Shown here one piece after another: positions 9,677 through 18,374 of a stretch of DNA of 64,000 nucleotides. The stretch is from Tritrichomonas musculus. Its lineage: Eukaryota > Parabasalia > Tritrichomonadida > Tritrichomonadidae. The notes below the pieces were generated by a model. It was not told where the DNA came from. It worked only from the letters and a program-made list of their open reading frames with translations, and ran no database searches. The position numbers and the translations under genes are program-made. Numbering within the stretch: the stretch's first letter is position 1; every line of letters begins with the position of its first letter. The DNA is taken from assembly GCA_039105265.1 (NCBI GenBank), contig JAPFFF010000002.1, positions 2,728,001 through 2,792,000 of the forward strand, written 5' to 3'.

Positions 9677-11044
9677 TTATTGAGGATATCCATTATCATC
9701 ATCTAGATGTGGAAAATTATATTGGAATTCATTTCCTTTCGACTTCATATCAGATTTTTGTTGATATTGGTTCTTTATCATACCTTCATTGAAGGTTTTG
9801 ATGTTCTTCATCACTTGTTTCGGTGATTGCCTCTTGTCTTTTTTAACGAAGTCGCATGAATTGTCCAACTTCTCTTTCTCTTCTGGTGATAAGTATGGTC
9901 GAAGATGATAAATGCAATTGGACAACTTCCATCCATATGTCTTGAACAATGATGTTTGTTCAGCTGTTGATGTCTGGGGAATGGTGTCAAACATGTATCG
10001 AAGATGGTCTAGTTCGGTGTCCATCAATTGAGTTCTTACATACTTCTCTGCAAATGAATCAGTTGTTGGAGGACCAGCTTGTTGAGCATTTTTTAGATCC
10101 GCCACGTCCTTCTTGAGGTCGTGAATTTTGTTAATGTACTTCGCCACCTGTTTTGGAGTAAGTTCCAATTTCATCAGCTCGAGTGCGTATTCGTCGCTAT
10201 TATCAATGTCTTTCCTGAGTTCTTCAGCATTGTGATCGATGTCTTCAATGTGAAATTCTACACCAGTCATTTTCTCCTCCAACTTCGATAATCGGTCTTT
10301 CAAGTTTTCATTTTCTTCTATTAATCGTTCCATTTCCTCTCGAAAGTCGAATGGACGAACATTATCCTCCTTATAATCACTATTGGATTTCATTTCATGA
10401 ACACTTTTCGGTGGCTTGTATGGTTCTTTGCGAGCTGGTGATGGTTCTTCAACAACATCTTCGATTTTTGTTTCTTCCTTCGGATTGGTACTTGTCTTCT
10501 GCGGTTCTGTAAATCCAGATGGTCTGGATATAGGACCAAGTCTTGGAGGTGGTGGTGGTATTTTTGGTAATGTATTTGGTGTAGGAGGAAGGAGTGGATG
10601 ATATCGAGGTGGTGGAAATACTTTACTCGAAAATGGCACGTACTGCTGCTTCTTCCTTCTTGCATCGTCTTCTTGCTTCAATCTTGCTAATGCTTCTTCT
10701 TCTTCTTGTTGTTGCTTCTTCCTTCTTGTTGCTGCTTCTTCTTCTTGTTGCTGCTTCTTCCTTTCTTCTTCTTCTTCTTGTTGCTGCTTCTTCCTTTCTT
10801 CTTCTTCTTGTTGCTGCTTCTTCCTTTCTTCTTCTTCTTGTTGCTGCTTCTTTAATCTAGCTGCTTCTTCTTGCTGCTTCATGATGTACTGCTTCATTGA
10901 TTCGAGTTGTTCTGGGGTCATGTTCTTGAACCAATCGTCTGCGGGTGGAGCTGATGGCGGATCTGATGGTGGAGCTTGTTGACTCAATTGCTCGATCGAG
11001 TCAAATAGACTAACATCGCTATCTGAGCTATACTGGAAGGACAT
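9677..11044 (-). CDS. Coiled-coil Gln/Glu/Lys-rich protein (455 aa)
   Basis: Unrecognised. Start chosen at MSFQYSSDSDVSLFD, just after an initiator-like TCATTTTTATAC. Layout: acidic N-terminus; Pro-rich stretch; a long run of QQQEEEERKK-type repeats (~residues 60-140) forming a charged helix; a Pro-rich hinge (~145-190); then a second coiled coil (~235-320) and a helical C-terminus. The repetitive part is coded by GCTTCTTCTT-like repeats on the plus strand, a likely site of length change. Position directly upstream of the polymerase on the same strand might suggest a replication or terminal-protein partner, but a scaffold role is equally possible. Confidence 0.7.
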   Translation of the reverse strand: MSFQYSSDSDVSLFDSIEQLSQQAPPSDPPSAPPADDWFKNMTPEQLESMKQYIMKQQEEAARLKKQQQEEEERKKQQQEEEERKKQQQEEEEERKKQQQEEEAATRRKKQQQEEEEALARLKQEDDARRKKQQYVPFSSKVFPPPRYHPLLPPTPNTLPKIPPPPPRLGPISRPSGFTEPQKTSTNPKEETKIEDVVEEPSPARKEPYKPPKSVHEMKSNSDYKEDNVRPFDFREEMERLIEENENLKDRLSKLEEKMTGVEFHIEDIDHNAEELRKDIDNSDEYALELMKLELTPKQVAKYINKIHDLKKDVADLKNAQQAGPPTTDSFAEKYVRTQLMDTELDHLRYMFDTIPQTSTAEQTSLFKTYGWKLSNCIYHLRPYLSPEEKEKLDNSCDFVKKDKRQSPKQVMKNIKTFNEGMIKNQYQQKSDMKSKGNEFQYNFPHLDDDNGYPQ

Positions 11045-11236
11045 TACAAGTATAAAAATGATTAATTTTCTTGTTGATATCACTAAATTTTAAATTTCGT
11101 AGAAAAACTCGAAGGTGGATATTTTTCTTTGAAAAAGTTAAATACACTATAAAAATTCAAAAATTGAATTAAAAAAAAATAAAATATATTGAAATTTTAA
11201 AAAAATATATTTATTAATATCACTATTATTTTATTA

Positions 11237-11662
11237 ATGATGAATGAAGAAGAAGATAAAATAGAAGATATTTTACAAAAACAAACACCTCCTAAAGGTT
11301 GTGATTCATTCGACTACAAAATAAATATAAACATGTCGAAAAAAATATCTCAACTAAAAGTTGAAGATGATACATCAAATTTAAGAACGATGTGTGAAAA
11401 TTATGCTCATGCTCTTGAAAATGATGCACATCGACTTCGAGCAAAACAAAAAAAGAGGTATGATGAATGGTTTGACAGCCTCGAAAAAGATTGTTATCCT
11501 GCAAGAGACATTGTTAACTTGTACAACATGTTCTTTGGTCATGAACTACCTATTACTCGACTTGGTTTCGGGCATCTCGATGGAACAAAGAGACACTTTA
11601 CACATAAGAAAGTGAAAAGAAACAAGAAGTTCATCACAATGTACTACAAGAAAAATGAATAA
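11237..11662 (+). CDS. Small charged unknown protein (141 aa)
   Basis: Unrecognised. An initiator-like TCACTATTATTTTATTA runs into the ATG at 11237. The N-terminus is acidic, the middle is helical and charged, and the C-terminus is strongly basic (HKKVKRNKKF), which would suit nucleic-acid binding. It points away from the 455-aa gene and converges on the 88-aa basic protein, with the T-rich repeat tract between their ends. Confidence 0.6.
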   Translation: MMNEEEDKIEDILQKQTPPKGCDSFDYKININMSKKISQLKVEDDTSNLRTMCENYAHALENDAHRLRAKQKKRYDEWFDSLEKDCYPARDIVNLYNMFFGHELPITRLGFGHLDGTKRHFTHKKVKRNKKFITMYYKKNE

Positions 11663-11665
11663 CTA

Positions 11666-11782
11666 AAAAAAAAGTTTTTTTTAACTACTTGTTTTTTTTC
11701 GAGGTACTTGTTTTTTTTAGCTACTTGTTTTTTTTCGAGGTACTTGTTTTTTTTCGAGGTACTTGTTTTTTTTAGCTACTTG

Positions 11783-11813
<31 letters not shown>

Positions 11814-11880
11814 CTACTTGTTTTTTTTTCGAGGTACTTGTTTTTTTTCGAGGTACTTGTTTTTCCTCATAAGCTACCTT
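11666..11880. repeat. ACTTGTTTTTTTT/CGAGGT minisatellite
   Basis: Tandem ~18-20-bp units of the form (C/G)xxGGTACTTGTTTTTTTT or AGCTACTTGTTTTTTTT, with a long pure T run near 11785-11811. It lies between two convergent gene ends near the element's middle. The unit resembles the outermost bases of Polinton 1 (ACTTGTTTTTTTCTTGAAG). Confidence 0.85.
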
Positions 11881-11885
11881 TTTCC

Positions 11886-12152
11886 TCATAAGCTACCTTT
11901 TTCCTCATGTGATACCTCTTTATTTTCATATTCTTTTATTTTTTCCTTCATACTTTGTACTTCTTTTTTCTTTCTTTCACGATATGCCTTTTGTTGTTTC
12001 TTACGTGCTTCATTTCTTTCTTCAACTGTTGCATATTTTGGTTTCCTTCCTCTTTTTTCGACACTCTGAAGATTCTCTTTGCTTTTCGACTTCTTGAGTT
12101 TTTTGATAATGGCTGTTTCTTTGAACTCACCTAAATCTAAATTTTGGCTCAT
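11886..12152 (-). CDS. AT-hook/basic-region protein (88 aa)
   Basis: Likely DNA-binding. It holds an AT-hook-like core KRGRKPKY (~residues 33-40) followed by a long basic helix EARKKQQKAYRERKKKE that continues as heptads, as in a bZIP-like basic region. A clear homologue is at 25322-25612 in Polinton 2, sharing the leading LDL..F..T.I.KKL.KSKS.ENL signature. It could regulate the element's genes or coat its DNA; neither is shown. No zipper of canonical length is visible. Confidence 0.7.
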   Translation of the reverse strand: MSQNLDLGEFKETAIIKKLKKSKSKENLQSVEKRGRKPKYATVEERNEARKKQQKAYRERKKKEVQSMKEKIKEYENKEVSHEEKGSL

Positions 12153-12209
12153 GATTTCATTGGAGATAAAAAATTGAATTATTTTTTCAAAATCACTTCA
12201 TTTTTTAAA

Positions 12210-12572
12210 ATGTCGTCTACCGCAAAAGACTTCAAAGAATACCAAAAACAGCAAAAGAATGATATAAAAAGTGCTAATGCTGAAATCACCAATGCTGTTA
12301 AAGAGGTTGTATTCCTGTTCAACCAAAAAATAACAAACTCTACACCATCTAGTGTCTGCATCAACTATGACCCTTTGATACAAACCAACTTGAACAAGAT
12401 TGCTGGTGCACTTACTCAAATGAATCTCACTACCTGTGAGGTTTATATCAAAAAGAATCCACAATCTCCAAAACCAAAACCTCTTGGCTTTCAAGTGCCA
12501 ATAGTGTCTGACTCGCAAGAGACACAAGAAGATGATGAACAAGAAGCTTCATCACCAAAAGATAAGGAGTAA
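12210..12572 (+). CDS. Small unknown protein (120 aa)
   Basis: Unrecognised. The start at MSSTAKDFKEY is supported by a near-perfect trichomonad initiator, TCACTTCATTTTTTA, ending four bases before the ATG. A helical N-terminal half is followed by a Pro/Lys-rich linker and an acidic Ser/Glu/Asp tail. Divergent from the 88-aa basic protein. Confidence 0.65.
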   Translation: MSSTAKDFKEYQKQQKNDIKSANAEITNAVKEVVFLFNQKITNSTPSSVCINYDPLIQTNLNKIAGALTQMNLTTCEVYIKKNPQSPKPKPLGFQVPIVSDSQETQEDDEQEASSPKDKE

Positions 12573-12599
12573 GAGTAAAAAATAACTACTTCTAATTTT

Positions 12600-13124
12600 T
12601 TATACTATACAATATTTTAAACATACATGATAATTATTAACAAGTTCATTATATTCTTTATTATATACTTGTTTCAAATCAATAACTACTTCTCCATTAT
12701 CTTTAATGATTTTTATAGCATCAATTTTTTGTATTGGACTACTCTTTGCTGCACAACATCCAACATCTTCATTAAGTTGTACTTCAACTTCATTTACATG
12801 TAGTATTGCTTTGATGATGTTGCTAAGAGATTCAATAGGTACTATGATGCATTTCTTTGATATAATATTAGCTAGTAGTGCTTTGTCTTGATTAAGTAGT
12901 ATTTGTGCATATGCTTCAAGTATAACATTACGTACATCTGGTTCAACTTCAACAGGTTCAGTTTGCACTCCAATGTCTCTTGTAATAACAATGTCTTCCT
13001 TGCCATCATCTCTCTTATTTATAATAATGTTGTTGTTGATGTTCGATGTAGATGATGCAGCTGCTGATGGTTCTAAAGATACATTTGCTTGAACTCCATT
13101 AGTTGTACTTCTCTTCTTAATCAT
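12600..13124 (-). CDS. Conserved Polinton protein, p174 family
   Basis: Function unknown, but members occur in three elements here (also 25643-26170 and 39773-40372), so it is a real gene. Low-complexity Ser/Asn N-terminal half; then DIGVQTEPVE (~51-60), a dynein light-chain (LC8)-like motif; then a conserved ~110-residue C-terminal domain with VEV.L.EDVGCC in the middle and a final LKYCI. The Cys pair may bind metal or form a disulfide. It sits one gene from the capsid gene, so a virion or assembly role is possible. Confidence 0.7.
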   Translation of the reverse strand: MIKKRSTTNGVQANVSLEPSAAASSTSNINNNIIINKRDDGKEDIVITRDIGVQTEPVEVEPDVRNVILEAYAQILLNQDKALLANIISKKCIIVPIESLSNIIKAILHVNEVEVQLNEDVGCCAAKSSPIQKIDAIKIIKDNGEVVIDLKQVYNKEYNELVNNYHVCLKYCIV

Positions 13125-13144
13125 TTAAGTTTGAAAAAAAACTT

Positions 13145-13579
13145 TTAATAGATATTGTTTTGAGTAATAACATGTTGTGTAGGTCCATATCTAATATCTT
13201 GTTTATTATATTCTCTTGCTCTACCTTGCATAGCAGGTGGTTCAGGCTTCTTAAGATATTTTGGTAGTAGAGGTACTGGTTTATCATGTTGACCAATATG
13301 TCTATAAAATCCACCATCAGTTATGCTAACAGGAGGTTCATGTAGAGGTTTCGTTATATGTTCTCGAGTATCTGGGAATCTAACAGGCTCATCATGTTCG
13401 ATAATCTGAGTAGGTGGTCGATTAATAAAAGGATTGAATGTGACTGAATATGTATTAGTATTGCTGAATACACCAAAATGTTGGAATTCTATGTCTTTAT
13501 TTTTCATGGTAGCTTCATTAAACATCATACCTTCTCTTCCAACAATCTCAGCATATGGGCTTCTATAATCATTCGACAT
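13145..13579 (-). CDS. Conserved Polinton protein, p144 family
   Basis: Unknown. A close homologue is at 26195-26623 in Polinton 2, in the same order beside the p174 family. Conserved features: EGMMFNE near the start, HFGVFSN.NTY.VTFNP (split), a Pro-rich middle, and KPLHEPPVSITDGG(F/Y)Y. Compact, Pro- and Tyr-rich, with no membrane segment; it resembles a small virion component. It lies directly after the major capsid gene on the same strand with a 32-base gap. Confidence 0.7.
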   Translation of the reverse strand: MSNDYRSPYAEIVGREGMMFNEATMKNKDIEFQHFGVFSNTNTYSVTFNPFINRPPTQIIEHDEPVRFPDTREHITKPLHEPPVSITDGGFYRHIGQHDKPVPLLPKYLKKPEPPAMQGRAREYNKQDIRYGPTQHVITQNNIY

Positions 13580-13611
13580 TTACAAAAAAAATAAAATATC
13601 CTTCTTTATGT

Positions 13612-15294
13612 TTATTCAGGGGTTGTTAAATCATAAGGACCAATACGTACTGATGGTGGCATACCATTTGGTCTAATCAAAATACTAATTGATATATCTG
13701 TTAATAAGCATAATAATGGAGGCGTATCAACTTCCTTTCTAAATGGATTATCTGCCTTTTGACTACATATCAGTTCGAAGTTAATAGGTGCAAGACTTGA
13801 AAGACCTTGTTGATATGTTCCATCCGTTTCAGTTGGAAGACCTATGAAGAATGAGGACCTATCATTTGGATAATAACCTGTTGTATTTTCATTATATTGA
13901 TACTCATTAGCTAGACTTGCTATAACCTCTTTGTTAAATCCATTTTGCTCTCCATTCATGTTCATTGCATTCTGGCAATATTCGAGGAACTCTGGATACT
14001 TACCATTAGTACCAAATGCTTTAGCAGGAATATTGTTGTAATTACCACAATTCATATGAAATGCTTCAAACATAGGATTCTTGAAGTATGTCTTATGCGT
14101 ATGCTTGAGTGGGAATAAGCAAAACATACTATCTACAAAATTAGGTGTAATAGTAATAGTTGCTTTATCTTGTTCATTATTAAGAGGTCTTGTACAAGTG
14201 TAAAATGACATAATCTGTGTTGGGAATGTAAGTGGATGTTGTGGGTTAGCATATCTTTGAACAAGTGCTGTATATACAGATTCATGAATACCAAAACAAG
14301 GTATAATACTCGCGCATTCTTCAATGGAATAATCAACAACACTCCAAGTTCTCCAATCACTGTAAATAGTTCGGTCAACTCTTTCCTTAGTCTTGTCAGC
14401 TCCTGTAATTTCATATGCCCCTCCATGATTTTCACCAACAGGTGGAAGATTGTTGGGGTGATTAATCTTATCCATTGCTATTTTTTCGGTACTTGTCCAC
14501 ATCCATATTGGTTCTCCAATAGGTCGAAATTCATTGGTAATTTCATCAACATTGAAGTCTTTCATTATATGTGGATTAGCAACCAAGCTCTTTTCAAAAC
14601 CAACTGGACAATATACCATACCAGCTGTTGAAAAGTATAGACGTAATTCGATTTTACCTGCAAATGCTGGCAAGTACTTGATATTAGATAATGGTAGGAA
14701 TCGTCGTAAATCAATCTTTAATCTTATTGTTTCAGTGACGGAAGTCACATCTTTGTTAAGATTTGCAACAAAACCACATCTCCTTCCATGAGTATCATTC
14801 CAAATATCCTTATGTCTTGCTTTACTATATATATCAGCTCTTTTAGTAACTTCATTTGCACAACATGCAGTTAAAAAGGATTCTTCACATCCAAAGTTCT
14901 GGGTATAAAGCGTCATACCATTAGCTACAATTTCATACTTCTCAACAGCATCTCGAGCATCCTTAAAACCAAACCATACCTTACCAAAATTATAACCACT
15001 GACATTTTCTAAATCACTTAGAATTGGCTTGTCTATTTTTATCATCACTTTCATATCTGCTCGAATAAAGCCATTATATATATCTGCTGTATTATGTGTA
15101 TTGGGCGAGATAATACATGTTGTATATGAACCACTCTTAATTGGTGGTGATGGTGAATACGAAGTTTGTGGATTTAATGAGTATGCTTTATTTGTATCAC
15201 TAAGTGAAATGCAATTATCGACAACATCAAAATAGGATGCAATTTGGGTACAAACCTCAGCTGAGGTTCTCATATATTGTTCCTTGTTGAGCAT
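13612..15294 (-). CDS. MCP: Major capsid protein (560 aa)
   Basis: Expected double-jelly-roll hexon protein. Evidence: size, position in the capsid block, beta-rich sequence, and patterns shared with the capsid piece at 36823-37650: FGKVWFGFKDARDAVEKYE near residue 100 (FVGLKSSNQLFDRLE there), an insert rich in Cys and Arg, and PLSNIKYLPAFAGKIELRL near 215 (DLLALQAFDLFPNGIIGDL there). Initiator-like TTCATCTAAAAA precedes the ATG. Its N-terminal RTSAEVCTQIASYFD recurs at the start of a gene in Polinton 4. The fold is inferred; only a profile or structure comparison could prove it. Confidence 0.85.
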   Translation of the reverse strand: MLNKEQYMRTSAEVCTQIASYFDVVDNCISLSDTNKAYSLNPQTSYSPSPPIKSGSYTTCIISPNTHNTADIYNGFIRADMKVMIKIDKPILSDLENVSGYNFGKVWFGFKDARDAVEKYEIVANGMTLYTQNFGCEESFLTACCANEVTKRADIYSKARHKDIWNDTHGRRCGFVANLNKDVTSVTETIRLKIDLRRFLPLSNIKYLPAFAGKIELRLYFSTAGMVYCPVGFEKSLVANPHIMKDFNVDEITNEFRPIGEPIWMWTSTEKIAMDKINHPNNLPPVGENHGGAYEITGADKTKERVDRTIYSDWRTWSVVDYSIEECASIIPCFGIHESVYTALVQRYANPQHPLTFPTQIMSFYTCTRPLNNEQDKATITITPNFVDSMFCLFPLKHTHKTYFKNPMFEAFHMNCGNYNNIPAKAFGTNGKYPEFLEYCQNAMNMNGEQNGFNKEVIASLANEYQYNENTTGYYPNDRSSFFIGLPTETDGTYQQGLSSLAPINFELICSQKADNPFRKEVDTPPLLCLLTDISISILIRPNGMPPSVRIGPYDLTTPE

Positions 15295-15312
15295 TTTTTA
15301 GATGAAAAAAAT

Positions 15313-15849
15313 TTACATCATATCTTCAAAGATGCGATTTCTCCTACCCATTATTCGTTGAGGAGGTATATATTGTTGTGGTGGTTCTTCATATTGTTGT
15401 GGTGGTTCTTCAGGAACATATTGTTGTCTTGGTTGACTCATTCTTTTATCAACAACCTCTTTTATCATTCGTCTCTGTTCTTTCTTTTCTCGACTTATCT
15501 TCATTTCTTCACCTAGTGATTTTAATTGTTTGAGTATTTCTTCATTCACAGTAGGGTCATATGTTTGTTGAGGTTTTCGTGGTTTTGGAGGTTTTCGTGC
15601 AGCTTTCGAACTTAATGACTTTCTGGGAGTTTCTTCAAAATCATCACTATTTGAGTTTTCTTGAGTTTCTTCGATATTTTCACTTTCTGAGTTTTCTTGA
15701 GAATCTTGACGAATTGGAGTTTTTCGGGGTTTTACTATATACTTGTCTTTCTTCTTTGTTGGCAAAACTTCCCAATCTGGGTCATCCCTTCCATTCAACC
15801 ATTTATGAATAACCGCAAGTCTCTTAGAACCTGTTAGATGTTTTGACAT
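15313..15849 (-). CDS. Small basic/proline-rich virion-block protein (178 aa)
   Basis: Unknown; homologue at 49641-50249 in Polinton 4. Conserved parts: N-terminal SKRL..I.KWL.G.DD..EV.PTK basic module; a Ser/Glu/Pro-rich variable middle; a helix LKSLGEEMKISREKKEQRR with MIKEV; and a Pro/Gln-rich tail ending in basic RRNRIF. It sits immediately before the capsid gene in the direction of transcription. It may bind DNA or act as a core/cement protein; this is inference. Confidence 0.65.
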   Translation of the reverse strand: MSKHLTGSKRLAVIHKWLNGRDDPDWEVLPTKKKDKYIVKPRKTPIRQDSQENSESENIEETQENSNSDDFEETPRKSLSSKAARKPPKPRKPQQTYDPTVNEEILKQLKSLGEEMKISREKKEQRRMIKEVVDKRMSQPRQQYVPEEPPQQYEEPPQQYIPPQRIMGRRNRIFEDMM

Positions 15850-15898
15850 TTAAAAATAAACAAAAAAAGTCCATAAATTGAGTTTTATTGAGTTTTCA

Positions 15899-16354
15899 TC
15901 AGATGTAAGTTCTCGCATGATTGTTTGTAGTAAATTCACTCTCTTTTAATGAATTAGATGAAAATGTTGGCTTTTCAAGAGGTGCACCAACTGAATCGCC
16001 TTTTGCAGATTTATTAATTGATGACAAGGCAGTTTTCACATTTCCTTCTGGGACATATTTTAATGCTGTGTCAGCTATGTTTGCTAATCTATTTCTTGTT
16101 TTATCGCTCAAGAAGCTTTCACCAAGACCTCTCGCAACTGAACCAATAACACCAGCATGCTTGGTTAATCCACCTGCTGAAGCATCCAATAATTTACTTG
16201 CAAGACCTCCAGTAAAACTATCTGCAGCTCCCATTAATAATTTACCACCTAAACCTACTCCTCCTTTTATTATCGTTTGCCATGGAGAAAATTCTTTTTG
16301 TTTAGCATAATTTGGCTTCCAATAATCTTCTACTGAATGACGTTGAATTCCCAT
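15899..16354 (-). CDS. Gly/Ala-rich amphipathic protein, pVI-like candidate (151 aa)
   Basis: Contains an amphipathic Gly/Ala/Leu-rich stretch (GGVGLGGKLLMGAADSFTGG, ~residues 31-50) followed by more of the same, then a hydrophilic tail. Counterparts in the same setting are at 50320-51048 (Polinton 4) and 37693-37956 (Polinton 3), alike in composition rather than clearly in sequence. Such proteins in adenovirus-like systems lie inside the capsid and disturb membranes at entry; that role is inferred by analogy only. Neighbours are the packaging ATPase (19-base gap) and the 178-aa protein. Confidence 0.55.
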   Translation of the reverse strand: MGIQRHSVEDYWKPNYAKQKEFSPWQTIIKGGVGLGGKLLMGAADSFTGGLASKLLDASAGGLTKHAGVIGSVARGLGESFLSDKTRNRLANIADTALKYVPEGNVKTALSSINKSAKGDSVGAPLEKPTFSSNSLKESEFTTNNHARTYI

Positions 16355-16372
16355 TTAAAAAATAATAAAAAA

Positions 16373-17239
16373 TTATTCAAAATAGTACTTATTAGCAGAA
16401 ATATTCATTACGAATTTTTCATGTGGTTCTTTATGTTGTAAGTATTCAGCTACTGTCTGTTTAGTATTTAATGAGTTATTTGTTTGTTGCAACAAGCTCG
16501 TAAAATCTTCCTCACTATATCCTGTATAACATATGATATCTGTTGCTAACCTTTTAGCATTCATATGAACAAATCGAATTGTTTGTATTGCCATGATACA
16601 TGTTAAATTATAGTGTCTTGTTTTGGTTAACAACTTGATAAATTCACTATTACCATTCTTTAATAAATCACTACCTGCACAATCATCTAGTATCAATAAT
16701 GTATTATATGGATATGATGATGTTTCATACTTGACGAGCTTATTTGCTATATATATTATTTTATCATTGAGCTCATTTAAATGATGCTTCTCAATGAGCC
16801 TCCTCATTTCGTCATTGGTCTCTTTCATTCGAGATAGTACATATTTGACAATGGCATAATACTTTATCTTTCTTCGAAGATGTCGTTTTAGATAACTCAT
16901 TAATTCTCTTTCCTTTACATAATCGATTCTTGATTGTATCTGTTTATTAAGTGTTTCAGCTGTTTTATCCATTTTACCAGAGCTTGAGCAAAATATTATC
17001 TTTTGGTAGTATGGATGTTTAAACAACCTCTCTGTTATCATAATATGTCTCCATATCCAAAAACTTTTACCAGCACCTGGTTTACCAATTAAAAAATATA
17101 TACCGTTTGTGCTAAAAGGATAATCAGGTGATAATGGTTTAATTAATGCTCCATCTATTTCTTTCATGTTCTTCCGTAAGGTTTCTTTAATCAATGTTTC
17201 TACTTTATTTATTAGTTCTGCACTTGGGGGTTCATCCAT
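16373..17239 (-). CDS. Genome-packaging ATPase (A32/FtsK-HerA type)
   Basis: Pumps DNA into the capsid. Walker A GKPGAGKS at residues 52-59 and Walker B LLILDDCAGS around 183; the region TKTRHYNLTCIMAIQTIRF (~205-225) matches the sensor segment typical of viral packaging ATPases. At 288 aa it has the usual length. The closest relative here is 51105-51959 in Polinton 4; a divergent one is at 40526-41443. An 11-base gap to integrase suggests tight packing but, with separate short leaders, not necessarily an operon. Confidence 0.93.
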   Translation of the reverse strand: MDEPPSAELINKVETLIKETLRKNMKEIDGALIKPLSPDYPFSTNGIYFLIGKPGAGKSFWIWRHIMITERLFKHPYYQKIIFCSSSGKMDKTAETLNKQIQSRIDYVKERELMSYLKRHLRRKIKYYAIVKYVLSRMKETNDEMRRLIEKHHLNELNDKIIYIANKLVKYETSSYPYNTLLILDDCAGSDLLKNGNSEFIKLLTKTRHYNLTCIMAIQTIRFVHMNAKRLATDIICYTGYSEEDFTSLLQQTNNSLNTKQTVAEYLQHKEPHEKFVMNISANKYYFE

Positions 17240-17249
17240 TTACAAATTT

Positions 17250-18368
17250 TTAAATGTATTTCATAATTTTATCTGGTATTGGTTCTCCTTTCTTCTTTTG
17301 TTCCAACCAATATTGTCTTTCTGCTGTACCAAGTACTAATGGATTACCTCTCCTTACATCTCTAATAGTTTGTCTAGCAAAGGCATCATCACCTTCGACT
17401 CCTTCCCATTTTAAATCATACTTACCAGTATCTTCATCAAAGTTATATATTTTTTCAATAATACCTTCTTTACCTTCATTTAGTCTTTCAGCTACTTTAA
17501 TCCTTTTGTCTCTTGTCCTTAACAACCTATATCCAGGGAATGAACTTGTTGAACCATCTTTGGACTTGACCACAAACTGGTTACCTTTTTGTGAGTCAAC
17601 TATATAAGACTCATTAGACAAATTACTTCTTCTTTTACCAAATGGTTCTTTTTCGAGTACTAACCTGACCTTCTCACCTGGATTAAAATGATATGGATTA
17701 ATGCGTGCATTCTTTTGTATGTACTTTATTTCATCCTCTGGAGTAATATCATTAGGTGCTTTATTATCTAAAGACCTATGAGGAGAGTTATTATATATGT
17801 TTACCAAATCATGCATCTCCTTTGGTTGAATAAACCTATTTTCACCAATAGCATCTCTTATAGTTCTCATAAATCTATTAATAATGCCAAGTACATTATG
17901 GTTATTCTCAGTTGTTGTTCGGTATTTTATGTTCTTCTCTCTCATGAAGTCTAATACAGTTGATGATAAATATGCAGCATCCTCATCACTTGTTATTGAA
18001 TATACATGAGGTACATCATTAACAAATTTATGAAGCGCTGCCAATACTTCCCTTGCTCCTTTACCATTCATAGGATATGCATATGCTTTTCGAGTGTTAA
18101 TATTGATGAACATTAGATAATTCAACCCACCTGCCTCTTTATTGTTAATGAAGGTATCCATTTGATAACCATCAGGGTGTTTCGATACGATAGGTATATA
18201 TTGTGCTTTTGGTACTCTCTTATCATGTACTACTCTTTCATCAAAGTATTTCTTTGCTTCCTCTTCATTCAGATTCTCTTGTTTTGCCATGCTAAGGTAT
18301 TTGTCCAAGGTCCTCCATTTAGCTTTGTTGTATAATTTTTCATATGGGGTTGGTTCTTCTTTACTCAT
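17250..18368 (-). CDS. Retroviral-type (RVE) integrase
   Basis: Inserts the element by acting on its inverted ends. The RNase H-like core shows YQMDTF (Asp 71) and TSDEDAAYLS (Asp 128), then the family's NNHNVLGIINRFMRTIRD segment. After the core comes a basic Arg/Lys-rich domain (KRRSNLSNESYIVDS), and the C-terminal EGIIEKIYNFDEDTGKYDLK looks like a small SH3/chromo-like barrel, as in other Polinton integrases. The 372-aa length is normal. The homologue at 51970-53046 is collinear throughout. Confidence 0.93.
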   Translation of the reverse strand: MSKEEPTPYEKLYNKAKWRTLDKYLSMAKQENLNEEEAKKYFDERVVHDKRVPKAQYIPIVSKHPDGYQMDTFINNKEAGGLNYLMFININTRKAYAYPMNGKGAREVLAALHKFVNDVPHVYSITSDEDAAYLSSTVLDFMREKNIKYRTTTENNHNVLGIINRFMRTIRDAIGENRFIQPKEMHDLVNIYNNSPHRSLDNKAPNDITPEDEIKYIQKNARINPYHFNPGEKVRLVLEKEPFGKRRSNLSNESYIVDSQKGNQFVVKSKDGSTSSFPGYRLLRTRDKRIKVAERLNEGKEGIIEKIYNFDEDTGKYDLKWEGVEGDDAFARQTIRDVRRGNPLVLGTAERQYWLEQKKKGEPIPDKIMKYI

Positions 18369-18374
18369 TTATTT

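Noticed and set aside
10594-10860. Leu/Val-rich open frame on the plus strand
   Set aside because: It is the antisense of the Gln/Glu/Lys repeat of the 455-aa protein; low-complexity mirror, not a gene.
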